From: Devosia sp.
GTDB lineage: Bacteria; Pseudomonadota; Alphaproteobacteria; Rhizobiales; Devosiaceae
Length of the DNA: 64,000 nucleotides
Reading direction: 5' to 3'
NCBI RefSeq assembly: GCF_024707125.1
Contig: NZ_JANQAH010000009.1
Location: 620,001-684,000 of the forward strand
Part shown: positions 1-6,884 of the stretch, piece after piece
How positions within the stretch are numbered: the first letter of the stretch is position 1
Layout: each line of letters begins with the position of its first letter
Position numbers and translations under genes: made by a program
Notes under the pieces: generated by a model
The model's database searches: none
Told to the model about the DNA's origin: nothing
What the model saw: the letters and a program-made list of their open reading frames with translations, nothing else

Positions 1-390
1 GACGGCGACCCCTTCGTCGAAATCCGCTCCTACATCCGGCGAAAGCTTGAAATGGCCCGCGATTTCCCGCGCCAAAGCCGGCTCTTTGCCAACGAAATGC
101 TGCGCGGCGCGCCCCACATCATCGATATGATCGAGGTGGACCTGAAGGCGCTGGTCGACGAAAAGGCCCAGGTGCTTCTCACCTGGATGGATGAGGGCAA
201 GATCGCCCGCACCGATCCCTACCACCTGATTTTTTCCATCTGGGCCACCACCCAGCACTATGCCGACTTCGACGTCCAGGTCCGCGCCGTGCTGGGCAAA
301 GCTCGCGGCGGGGAAGGGCGGTTCGAGGATGCAGCGCGTTATCTCGAACAGCTGTTTTTGCACGGCCTTACGCCAAGGCCGCGGGCCTAG
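1..390 (+). CDS. rutR: RutR-type TetR-family regulator, C-terminal part (cut by window edge)
   Basis: The open frame enters the window at base 1 and stops at 390, giving about 129 residues. The text (RDFPRQSRLFANEMLRGAP, then DPYHLIFSIWATTQHYADF) closely resembles the ligand-binding C-terminal domain of E. coli RutR (YcdC), the TetR-family repressor that senses uracil/thymine and controls pyrimidine degradation. The N-terminal helix-turn-helix half (about 100 residues) lies outside the window, so DNA-binding residues cannot be checked. A REP-like hairpin follows 17 bases after the stop and may end its transcript. No pyrimidine-degradation gene is visible here, so the assignment rests on sequence resemblance only. 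Confidence 0.8.
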   Translation, partial: DGDPFVEIRSYIRRKLEMARDFPRQSRLFANEMLRGAPHIIDMIEVDLKALVDEKAQVLLTWMDEGKIARTDPYHLIFSIWATTQHYADFDVQVRAVLGKARGGEGRFEDAARYLEQLFLHGLTPRPRA

Positions 391-407
391 CGGCGCGCGC
401 CACAGGC

Positions 408-493
408 CGTCATCCTCGGGCTTGACCCGAGGACACTTCACTTACCTTCGACGCAGCAAGTGCAACACCCTCGGGTCAAGCCCGAGGGCGACG
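408..493. repeat. Inverted repeat, family C (TCGGGCTTGACCCGA arms), copy 1
   Basis: Two arms, CCTCGGGCTTGACCCGAGG and CCTCGGGTCAAGCCCGAGGG, are each palindromic and also complementary to each other, separated by about 34 bases and bounded by CGTCAT and GACG. A second copy occurs at 25772-25857. Both sit just after a stop codon, so they could act as transcript ends or as REP-type non-autonomous elements. Confidence 0.8.
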
Positions 494-564
494 ACACGGA
501 GCTTGACAAACCCACCCCACGCGCCAATACTAAAGTCACAACTTAACAATTACGAGGCCCCAAA

Positions 565-1164
565 ATGCCCCAGACCGTATCTGCCCATATGATGCTGACG
601 CTGGATGGCTTTGGTACCGGCCTCCACCAGTCCCGCGAAAAACCCTTCGGCACGATCGATCCGCAGCAGCTTGCCCGCTGGATGTTTCAGGACCGTGAGA
701 ACAACGAGGCTGAGGTGGCGGCCATCACCGATTACGGCGCCTACATCATGGGCCGCCACATGTTCGCGGCGCCCGGCGACACGGTCTGGGAGCCGGAATG
801 GACCGGCTGGTGGGGCGACAACCCGCCCTATCACGCGCCGGTCTTCGTCCTGACCCATTACGAGCACGAACCCCTGGAAATGCAAGGCGGCACGGTTTTT
901 CACTTCGTCACCGAGGGCTATGACGCGGCGCTATCCCGCGCCAGGGAAGTAGCCGGCGACCGCAACGTCTCCATCGCCGGTGGCGTCTCCACCCTTCGCC
1001 ACTATCTCAATGCCGGCGTCGTCGACACCCTGCATTTGAAGATCGTCCCGCTCATCGTGGGGCAGGGCGAACGCCTCTGGGAGGGTCTCACCGCTACTCT
1101 CGAACCCATCGGCGCCCGCGCTACCCGCTACGTGACGCATATGGATTATCGCGTTGTGAAGTAG
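565..1164 (+). CDS. Dihydrofolate reductase family protein (RibD C-terminal type)
   Basis: A 199-residue cytoplasmic protein with the RibD_C/DHFR-like NADPH-dependent reductase fold. Typical features are the N-terminal AHMMLTLDGFGTG strand-loop (VSLDG-like), AYIMGRHMF (about residues 52-60) and a late SIAGGVSTLRHYLNAGVVD stretch (about 133-151) that forms the nucleotide-binding glycine turn. Proteins of this group sit beside true DHFR and RibD and usually have no known substrate. The start has a GAGG seven bases upstream. Nothing in the neighbourhood (DUF4260 gene, convergent) points to a pathway, so no specific reaction is proposed. Confidence 0.8.
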   Translation: MPQTVSAHMMLTLDGFGTGLHQSREKPFGTIDPQQLARWMFQDRENNEAEVAAITDYGAYIMGRHMFAAPGDTVWEPEWTGWWGDNPPYHAPVFVLTHYEHEPLEMQGGTVFHFVTEGYDAALSRAREVAGDRNVSIAGGVSTLRHYLNAGVVDTLHLKIVPLIVGQGERLWEGLTATLEPIGARATRYVTHMDYRVVK

Positions 1165-1171
1165 GCCTTTC

Positions 1172-1576
1172 CTACTTCCGCCGCGCCTTTCCGATCAGCC
1201 CCAGATGCGTCTGCTCAAAGCCGCCATCGAGCTTCAGCCCATAGCCCAGCATCCGGTCGAGCCCGATATGGGCTACCCAGATCGCCGCCAGCCCAAATGC
1301 CAGCGGCCCGACGAGAAAGCCGAGCAGAGCCAGCAGCGCCGGCGCCACATAGGTGTGCGCAAGATTATAGGTCATCGCTCCGACCCGCGCCGAGCGCAGA
1401 TAGCTCAGCATGAAAAAATCGGGCGCCAGGAACAGCACCGCGAAGACCAGCCACGATTGTCCGAGTGAGGCATAGGCAAAAATACCAAACCCCAGCGCCG
1501 CCAGCCCCTCAAGCCTCTGCAGCACGATGGCATTGAAAGCGGACGCACGTTCCTTCGTCGAAGCAATACCGTTCAT
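1172..1576 (-). CDS. DUF4260 family membrane protein
   Basis: A 134-residue protein with about four hydrophobic segments (roughly residues 22-42, 44-58, 72-90 and 92-110). It has the DUF4260 signature pattern: LQRLEGLAAL at the start, FLAPDFFMLSYL in the middle and the ending HIGLDRMLGYGLKL followed by a short F..THLG tail. The C-terminal histidine- and aspartate-containing segment is the best conserved part of the family. No function is established. It converges on the DHFR-family gene (7 bases between stops) and is divergent from the PDZ protein at 1751. Confidence 0.85.
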   Translation of the reverse strand: MNGIASTKERASAFNAIVLQRLEGLAALGFGIFAYASLGQSWLVFAVLFLAPDFFMLSYLRSARVGAMTYNLAHTYVAPALLALLGFLVGPLAFGLAAIWVAHIGLDRMLGYGLKLDGGFEQTHLGLIGKARRK

Positions 1577-1750
1577 GGCAAAATTCCTTTCCGTGTTGGA
1601 AAGAAGATAGGCCCCCTCAGTAGCGAATAGAATTCGCCAAAATCAGGCGATTATCATTCAATTTTGAATGGCTACTTCACGGCACCGCGAAAACCTTGCT
1701 TCCGCCGCGATGCGCCATATCTAATGGAAAAGCCAAACAGGGGATGCACC

Positions 1751-2653
1751 ATGTCCACCAATGCGCGCCATTCCATCGTTGCCCTCAGGGCCCACGTCCC
1801 GGAAACCGCCTTCACCGCCAATACTCTGGGCACGCTGCGCGAAGGCAGCGGCGCGGTGATCAATGACGAAGGTCTTATCGTCACCATCGGCTATCTCATC
1901 ACCGAAGCCGAGGAAGTCTGGCTCACGACCCATGACGAGCGCGTCCTGCCGGCCCATGTCGTCGCCTATGATCAGGAAACCGGCTTTGGCCTCGTCCAGG
2001 CCATGGGCGATCTCGACCTGCCCGCTTTGCGCCTCGGCAGTTCCACTGCCGCAAAGGTGCGCGCCGTCGGCCGCATCATCGATGGCGAGGGCGACGAAGT
2101 CGTCAACGAGATCGTCGCCAAGCAGGAATTCGCCGGCTACTGGGAATATATGCTCGAAGAGGCGCTCTTTACCGCGCCCTACCACCCCTCCTGGGGCGGC
2201 GCGGCCCTGCTCGATGAAAACGACAATCTCATTGGCATCGGCTCGCTGCGCCTGCAAATGCTGCAGGCCGGCGACACCACCGACATCAACATGGTCGTTC
2301 CCATCGACCTTCTGAAACCCATTCTCGACGATCTCGTAACCCGCGGCCAGGCGCGTCGCGAAGCTCGCCCCTGGCTCGGCGTCTTCTCCGCCGAGCGCAA
2401 CAATGGCGTCGTGGTGATGAATGTTTCCGATGGCGGCCCGGCCGAGCAGGCCGGCCTCAAAAGCGGCGACGTCATCTCCGAACTCGACGGCGAAGAGGTC
2501 GAAGGTCTCGGCGATTTCTACCGCAAACTCTGGTCCAAATCCCCCGCCGGCTCGGAATTCGCCCTGCGTATCGTCCGCTCGGGCCGTGAATCCTGGCTGC
2601 GAGTGAAGACCGCCGATCGCAACGACTTTCTGAGCAAGCCGCCCCTGCAATAG
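1751..2653 (+). CDS. HtrA-like trypsin-fold protein with PDZ domain; catalytic triad apparently lost
   Basis: A 300-residue protein with a degenerate S1C (DegP/HtrA) protease domain (about residues 25-195) and a PDZ domain (about 205-290, PWLGV and AGLKSGDVISELDG). Alignment by eye with the HtrA consensus puts Tyr48 (VTIGYLI) where the catalytic His of TNNHV stands, Gly78 (DQETGFGLVQ) at the Asp position and Trp148 (PSWGGAAL) at the Ser of GNSGGPL. It therefore looks like a pseudo-protease keeping the fold and the PDZ module. The start was chosen for AGGGG seven bases upstream; in-frame starts at 1664 and 1724 exist. No signal peptide or membrane segment is visible from any of them, which suggests a cytoplasmic location, unlike classical DegP. 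It is convergent with hmuV. Confidence 0.85.
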   Translation: MSTNARHSIVALRAHVPETAFTANTLGTLREGSGAVINDEGLIVTIGYLITEAEEVWLTTHDERVLPAHVVAYDQETGFGLVQAMGDLDLPALRLGSSTAAKVRAVGRIIDGEGDEVVNEIVAKQEFAGYWEYMLEEALFTAPYHPSWGGAALLDENDNLIGIGSLRLQMLQAGDTTDINMVVPIDLLKPILDDLVTRGQARREARPWLGVFSAERNNGVVVMNVSDGGPAEQAGLKSGDVISELDGEEVEGLGDFYRKLWSKSPAGSEFALRIVRSGRESWLRVKTADRNDFLSKPPLQ

Positions 2654-2659
2654 GGGCGG

Positions 2660-3472
2660 TCAGGCGACCTGCATGGATTTTGTGAGCTGCACCGATTGCG
2701 GCAGCACGAATGGCGTACCGGGCCTCGGCGCGGCGCCAACCTTGAGCGGCACGTCGAACACGGCTTCCAAAACCGAGTCGGTTAGCACGGCTTCGGGCCG
2801 CCCGCTCGCCACCACCTGACCCTCGCGGAGGGCCGTGATCGCATCGGCATAAAGCGCCGTCAGGTTGAGATCGTGGAGCACGGCAATGACGCCGCCGCCG
2901 CTGCGCGCAAAACTTTTGGCCACGTCCATGATCATCAGCTGATGCTTGATGTCGAGGCTCGAAACCGGCTCGTCGAGGAAGAGATAGCGCGGCACGCCTG
3001 ATATGACCGGCTCCCACACCTGACACAGCACGCGCGCCAATTGCACGCGCTGCTGCTCACCGCCCGAAAGCTCGCCATAAAAGCGCGCGCCAAAGCCGGC
3101 GAGATCGACCCGCGCCAACGCCTCTTCCGGCAGGTGCTGCAAGGCGCGCGGATGCACCCCCGGCCGCCCCGCGGTGAGGCCCATGGCGACGACTTCGCGC
3201 ACGGTGAAGGGGAAGGGCAGGTTGCTCGATTGCGGCAGCACGGCGCGAAGACTTGCGATCTCCACCGGGCTCATGGTGGCAATGTCGCGCCCATCGAGAA
3301 AGATCGTGCCCGAATAGGCATAGTCCCGGCACAGCGCCTTCAGCAGCGTTGATTTCCCCGAGCCATTGGGCCCGATGATTGCGGTCAGTTTTCCGGCCGG
3401 CGCTTCCATGGAAACGCCGTGCAGGATTTTGCGGCCGCCCACGCTGACATCAATGCTGTCGATGGCAATCAT
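2660..3472 (-). CDS. hmuV: Heme ABC transporter ATP-binding protein HmuV
   Basis: A 270-residue ABC ATPase of the siderophore/heme class that would power the HmuU permease at the inner membrane. Walker A is GPNGSGKST (residues 34-42); the signature LSGGEQQRVQLARVL, Walker B YLFLDEPVSSLD and the H-loop VLHDLNLTALY all follow in order. Last gene of the hmuPSTUV operon, 5 bases after hmuU. An alternative start at 3484 (Met-Val-Arg-Ser-Met) would overlap hmuU by 7 bases; the start used here has GGTGAG just upstream. The length suits HmuV. Confidence 0.93.
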   Translation of the reverse strand: MIAIDSIDVSVGGRKILHGVSMEAPAGKLTAIIGPNGSGKSTLLKALCRDYAYSGTIFLDGRDIATMSPVEIASLRAVLPQSSNLPFPFTVREVVAMGLTAGRPGVHPRALQHLPEEALARVDLAGFGARFYGELSGGEQQRVQLARVLCQVWEPVISGVPRYLFLDEPVSSLDIKHQLMIMDVAKSFARSGGGVIAVLHDLNLTALYADAITALREGQVVASGRPEAVLTDSVLEAVFDVPLKVGAAPRPGTPFVLPQSVQLTKSMQVA

Positions 3473-3477
3473 TGATC

Positions 3478-4572
3478 TCACCATGCAAAGGCGCTGCGGC
3501 GATGCAGCAGGATCCAGAGGAAAAACGGTCCGCCAAAGGCCGCCGTGACGATGCCGATGGGCAATTCAGCCGGCGCCACAATGGTGCGGCTCAAGGCGTC
3601 GCAGAACAGCAGGAAGGTCGCGCCCAGCAGCGCGCTCGCCGGCAGCAGATAGCGGTGGTCCGGCCCGATCACGAGACGCAGCAGATGCGGCACGACAATG
3701 CCGACAAAGCCGATACCGCCACTGACCGCCACCGAGGCCCCAGTCGCCGCCGCCACGGCCACAATGGTAATGCGTTTGAACCGCTGCACCGGCACGCCGA
3801 GATGCGATGCGGTGGCTTCGCCCAGCGTCATGGCATTGAGCCCCTTGGCCAGAAATCCGGCCGCAGCGAGCGCCACGAAAATGATCGGCCCGGCCGCCAG
3901 AACCTTGATCCAGGTGGCGCCAGCCAGCGACCCCATGCCCCAGAAAGTCAGGTCACGCAGTTGATTTTCGCTGGCAATATAAGTCAGAACGCCGCTGAAC
4001 GCTCCGGCCAGCGCGCCAATGGCAATACCGGCCAGCAACATGGTGGCAATCGCCGTCTGCCCCCCGCGCGTCGCCACGCGATAGAGCACGAAAGTGGTGA
4101 GAAGCCCGCCGCCAAAGGCAGCCGCGGGCAGGGACCAGATGCCGAGCGCGGTGGTGAATGGCGCCAGCGCCGTACCGCCGAGCACGATGATAATGACGGC
4201 GCCCAGCGCCGCACCACTCGACACGCCCACAAGACCGGGATCGGCCAGCGGATTGCGGAATAGCCCCTGCATGAGCAGGCCCGACACCGCCAGCCCCGCG
4301 CCGATGAGCACGCCGAGGATCATGCGCGGCATGCGGATATTGACGATCACCGCATAGTCTTTGAAGACCGCTGCGTCATCCGTGCCAAAGCCGAGCCAGT
4401 GCCCGACGAGATTGATCGCCGAGGCACCCGAGGCGCCGGTCGTCATGGACAGCACCATGGCTGCCAGCAGTGCAAAGACCAGGCCGATGACCGTGATGCG
4501 TCCGATATGGCTGCGATCGCCTGCGGGCCGGGCCAGTGTGTTGCTGGCGGGTAGAGTCATGGTGCCAGCCAT
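3478..4572 (-). CDS. hmuU: Heme ABC transporter permease HmuU (FecCD family)
   Basis: A 364-residue polytopic permease of the BtuC/FecCD family that moves heme from the periplasmic binding protein into the cytoplasm. Family landmarks are RMPRMILGVLIGAGLAVSGLLMQGLFRNPLADPGLVGVSSG read in segments (about residues 100-140), LAGIAIGALAGA in the middle and GGIGFVGIVVPHLLRLVIGPDHR near residue 290, followed by RTIVAPAELPIGIVTA. About ten membrane helices are expected. It starts two bases after hmuT ends, which implies translational coupling. Confidence 0.95.
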   Translation of the reverse strand: MAGTMTLPASNTLARPAGDRSHIGRITVIGLVFALLAAMVLSMTTGASGASAINLVGHWLGFGTDDAAVFKDYAVIVNIRMPRMILGVLIGAGLAVSGLLMQGLFRNPLADPGLVGVSSGAALGAVIIIVLGGTALAPFTTALGIWSLPAAAFGGGLLTTFVLYRVATRGGQTAIATMLLAGIAIGALAGAFSGVLTYIASENQLRDLTFWGMGSLAGATWIKVLAAGPIIFVALAAAGFLAKGLNAMTLGEATASHLGVPVQRFKRITIVAVAAATGASVAVSGGIGFVGIVVPHLLRLVIGPDHRYLLPASALLGATFLLFCDALSRTIVAPAELPIGIVTAAFGGPFFLWILLHRRSAFAW

Positions 4573-4574
4573 AT

Positions 4575-5462
4575 TTAGTTATGCGCCCCAGCTTCGAGCA
4601 GGTCAGCCAGCTCGGTCGCCGCAGCGGCCGTACGCGGACCAAAGCCGAGCAGATAAGCGCCGTCGAGACGGTAGATCGCCTTGTTCTGGCCGGCCGGGGT
4701 CAGGGCAATAGCCTGATTGGCGAGGAGTTCGGTTTCCGTCGCGCCATGGTCGCCACCACGATCCATCAGCAGGATAGCGTCGGGCGCGGCAGCCGTAATG
4801 GCTTCCTCGGAAAGCGGGCGATAGCCTTCATATTCGGTGATGGCATTGGTGGCGCCGGCGAGGGCAATGATGCCATTGGCCGCCGTGCCGGTGCCGGAAG
4901 CCTGGATCTGGCCACCCTGGTTAGAAAGGATGAACAGCACCTTCTTGGGAGCTGCGATGGCATCGGTGCGGGTCTTGAGTGCAGCGAAATCGGCCTCAAG
5001 CTTGGTCGCCAGCGCTTCGGCCTTGTCTTCAAGACCAAGCGCCTGACCCACGGCCCGCACTTTTACCAGCACGCCTTCGGCCGAATATCCTTCGGGCACG
5101 GTCTGGTATTCGACGCCGGCATGCGAAAGCACTTCGAGGGCTTCGGGCGGGCCGCTGCCTTCGATGACGAGAAGGCCGCTCGGATTGACCGAGAGCACGC
5201 CTTCCGGCGCGAGGGCGCGCATATAGCCCACGTCCGGGAGTTTTGTTGCAGCTTCGGGGAAGAGCGCGGTCTGGTCGCGGGCAACCAGCGTGCCCTCGGC
5301 GCCGAGCTCATAAAAGATCTCGGTGAGCGAGCCGCCGATGGAAACGAGGCGGGCGGTGTCGGCGAACTTGTGCAGGTCTTCGGCCGAAGCCGGGGCAACC
5401 GCAAAAGTGGCCGCCATCAGGGCGGCAGCAAGGGAAGTCAGGGTGCGAATGCGCATTTGCAA
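4575..5462 (-). CDS. hmuT: Heme-binding periplasmic protein HmuT
   Basis: A 295-residue class III (BtuF-like) substrate-binding protein for the heme importer. The first 27 residues form a Sec signal peptide (LAAALMAATFAVAPASA-E). The mature part has ARLVSIGGSLTEIFYELGAEGTLVARD in segments, the usual start of hemin-binding T components, and EVLSHAGVEYQTVPEG. Heme would be handed over by the TonB receptor at 6885 and delivered to HmuUV. It lies 6 bases after hmuS and 2 before hmuU. Confidence 0.93.
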   Translation of the reverse strand: MQMRIRTLTSLAAALMAATFAVAPASAEDLHKFADTARLVSIGGSLTEIFYELGAEGTLVARDQTALFPEAATKLPDVGYMRALAPEGVLSVNPSGLLVIEGSGPPEALEVLSHAGVEYQTVPEGYSAEGVLVKVRAVGQALGLEDKAEALATKLEADFAALKTRTDAIAAPKKVLFILSNQGGQIQASGTGTAANGIIALAGATNAITEYEGYRPLSEEAITAAAPDAILLMDRGGDHGATETELLANQAIALTPAGQNKAIYRLDGAYLLGFGPRTAAAATELADLLEAGAHN

Positions 5463-5468
5463 AAGATC

Positions 5469-6524
5469 TCAAGCGGCGTTGGAAGTGGAGAAAAGCGGCA
5501 GCTGTTCGACCACGGCGCGCCATTCCGGGCGCTCGTCCACGCCTTCATGGCGCTGGCCGAAGAACTGGATGATCAGCTCGCGGTTCTCGTCATAGAGCTC
5601 CACCGAGGTAACGTGCCCGTCCTTGGTCGGCTTGCGCACGGCCCAGGCCGCCACGACATGGTCGAGGCGCAGGTGCAGGTGGAAGGTCTCGTCGAGCACG
5701 TTGAGCCAGGGGCCCATGGCGCTGACATTGGTGATCGGGTCCGAATGGATCTGGATGCAGCCGTCATTGCCGACAAAAACCATGATCGGCAGGTCGGTGC
5801 CCGCCACCTTGCGGAACATGGCGTCGACGGCCGTGTGATCGAGCTGCCAGGCAAAATCCTCGCCCACGCTTTCCACGGCATCGAGACGGTGGAAATTGAG
5901 CTTCTTCAGCAGCCCGAAGAACTGGTGCGTATCGGTCATGGCCGACCAGGCATCGCGCAGCGCATCGATGCTGGCGGCTTCGCCTTCGATCTTGGTCGGC
6001 GGGTAGGGCGTCACCTCGATGACATCGACCTGCTCGTCATGGCGCAGCGTCTCAACGAGGGCATTCCATGCGGCAACATCGGTCGCCGGGCGCCCATGCA
6101 CCTTGTGCACGGCATTGCCGGCGCGATCGAAAAACTGCAGCGAGCGTTTTGTAGAACCGTCTTCCGCGGTCTTTTCGATGGCATAGCCATGGACCCAGCG
6201 GCTCGGGAAAATGCGCAGGTCGATCTGGTCGCCCAAGACGATGGACGCGTGCGGATTGAACGAAGCCTTTTCGTAGGGCCCGATCTTTTCGTGCACGGCG
6301 CTTTCATTGCGCGTCAGCGCCATGACTTCGCCCACGCCCGGCAGACCCTTCAGCACGGCTTCCACGTCAGCCTTGATGCGGGTGGCCGTGCGGCCGACTT
6401 CGGCGGCCACAAGCTGGCCCTCGGTAATGCCGTGGATGCGCGCAAAATCGCGCTCACGCATTTGCGGATGCAGCGCGCGAAGGCTGCGGATGTCTTCAGC
6501 GGTTTTGGCAACGGTCTCGGTCAC
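5469..6524 (-). CDS. hmuS: Hemin-degrading factor HmuS (HemS/ChuS family)
   Basis: A 351-residue cytoplasmic heme-handling protein made of two repeated HemS-type domains (about residues 30-165 and 205-335). VMALTRNESAVHEKIGPYE (about 66-84) and the repeated theme PIMVFVGNDGCIQIHSDPI with GPWLNVLDETFHLHLR in the second half are typical. HemS/HmuS proteins accept heme after import and store or cleave it to release iron. It follows hmuP by 9 bases and precedes hmuT, matching the rhizobial hmuPSTUV order. Whether it degrades heme or only carries it cannot be read from sequence. Confidence 0.93.
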   Translation of the reverse strand: MTETVAKTAEDIRSLRALHPQMRERDFARIHGITEGQLVAAEVGRTATRIKADVEAVLKGLPGVGEVMALTRNESAVHEKIGPYEKASFNPHASIVLGDQIDLRIFPSRWVHGYAIEKTAEDGSTKRSLQFFDRAGNAVHKVHGRPATDVAAWNALVETLRHDEQVDVIEVTPYPPTKIEGEAASIDALRDAWSAMTDTHQFFGLLKKLNFHRLDAVESVGEDFAWQLDHTAVDAMFRKVAGTDLPIMVFVGNDGCIQIHSDPITNVSAMGPWLNVLDETFHLHLRLDHVVAAWAVRKPTKDGHVTSVELYDENRELIIQFFGQRHEGVDERPEWRAVVEQLPLFSTSNAA

Positions 6525-6533
6525 GGGAAGGGC

Positions 6534-6689
6534 CTATTTTGTGAGGATCAACTTGTCCTGCCGCGTGACCCGCAGACGATAGATCATGCCCTTGTGCTCG
6601 ATCTGAATCTCGTTTCCACCACCCAGGATCTCGTCACTGGTGACGATCTTCGACTGGTTTGTTGTGGATGGGAGATCATTCGCGGGCAT
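6534..6689 (-). CDS. hmuP: Hemin uptake protein HemP / HmuP
   Basis: A 51-residue small protein. Its ending, IQIEHKGMIYRLRVTRQDK followed by LILTK, is the HemP family hallmark (I.H.G..Y.LR.T..GKLILTK). In Sinorhizobium and Bradyrhizobium the homologue HmuP is the first gene of hmuPSTUV and is needed for expression of the divergent heme receptor gene; the arrangement is the same here, with the receptor gene at 6885. The product is soluble, with no signal peptide. Its gene is the first of the operon and sits beside the shared regulatory region. Confidence 0.9.
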   Translation of the reverse strand: MPANDLPSTTNQSKIVTSDEILGGGNEIQIEHKGMIYRLRVTRQDKLILTK

Positions 6690-6884
6690 AATTTATCCAA
6701 TGAAGTCAGTCTGTTGCGGCGTCATCAACAAACGTCGCGGCAGGAGAATTAAACTTGACTTCTTTAGACAGAATAAATTATCTGCGCAATAGGTGATTGA
6801 AAGAGTCAGCATTCTTTCAGCCGGTCTGCCAGCCTTCCGCCAGCCAACCGATCACAAAAAACCGATAAGAAACTGGAGACAGAC
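6690..6884. promoter_or_regulatory. Divergent hmuP / heme-receptor regulatory region with candidate iron-control site
   Basis: This AT-richer spacer holds a receptor-side promoter candidate: TTGACT (6755-6760), then after 18 bases TATCTG (6779-6784). The spacer contains TTTAGACAGAATAAA (6763-6777), a TTTA...TAAA palindrome reminiscent of rhizobial Irr iron-control elements. GAAGTCA at 6702-6708 is repeated inverted as TGACTTC at 6756-6762, a possible operator pair. Assignment to Irr, RirA or HmuP is an inference. Confidence 0.5.

Noticed and set aside
4536..6752. 738-codon open frame on the plus strand opposite hmuT and hmuS
   Set aside because: It is the antisense of two well supported genes and of part of hmuP; no protein motif is visible.
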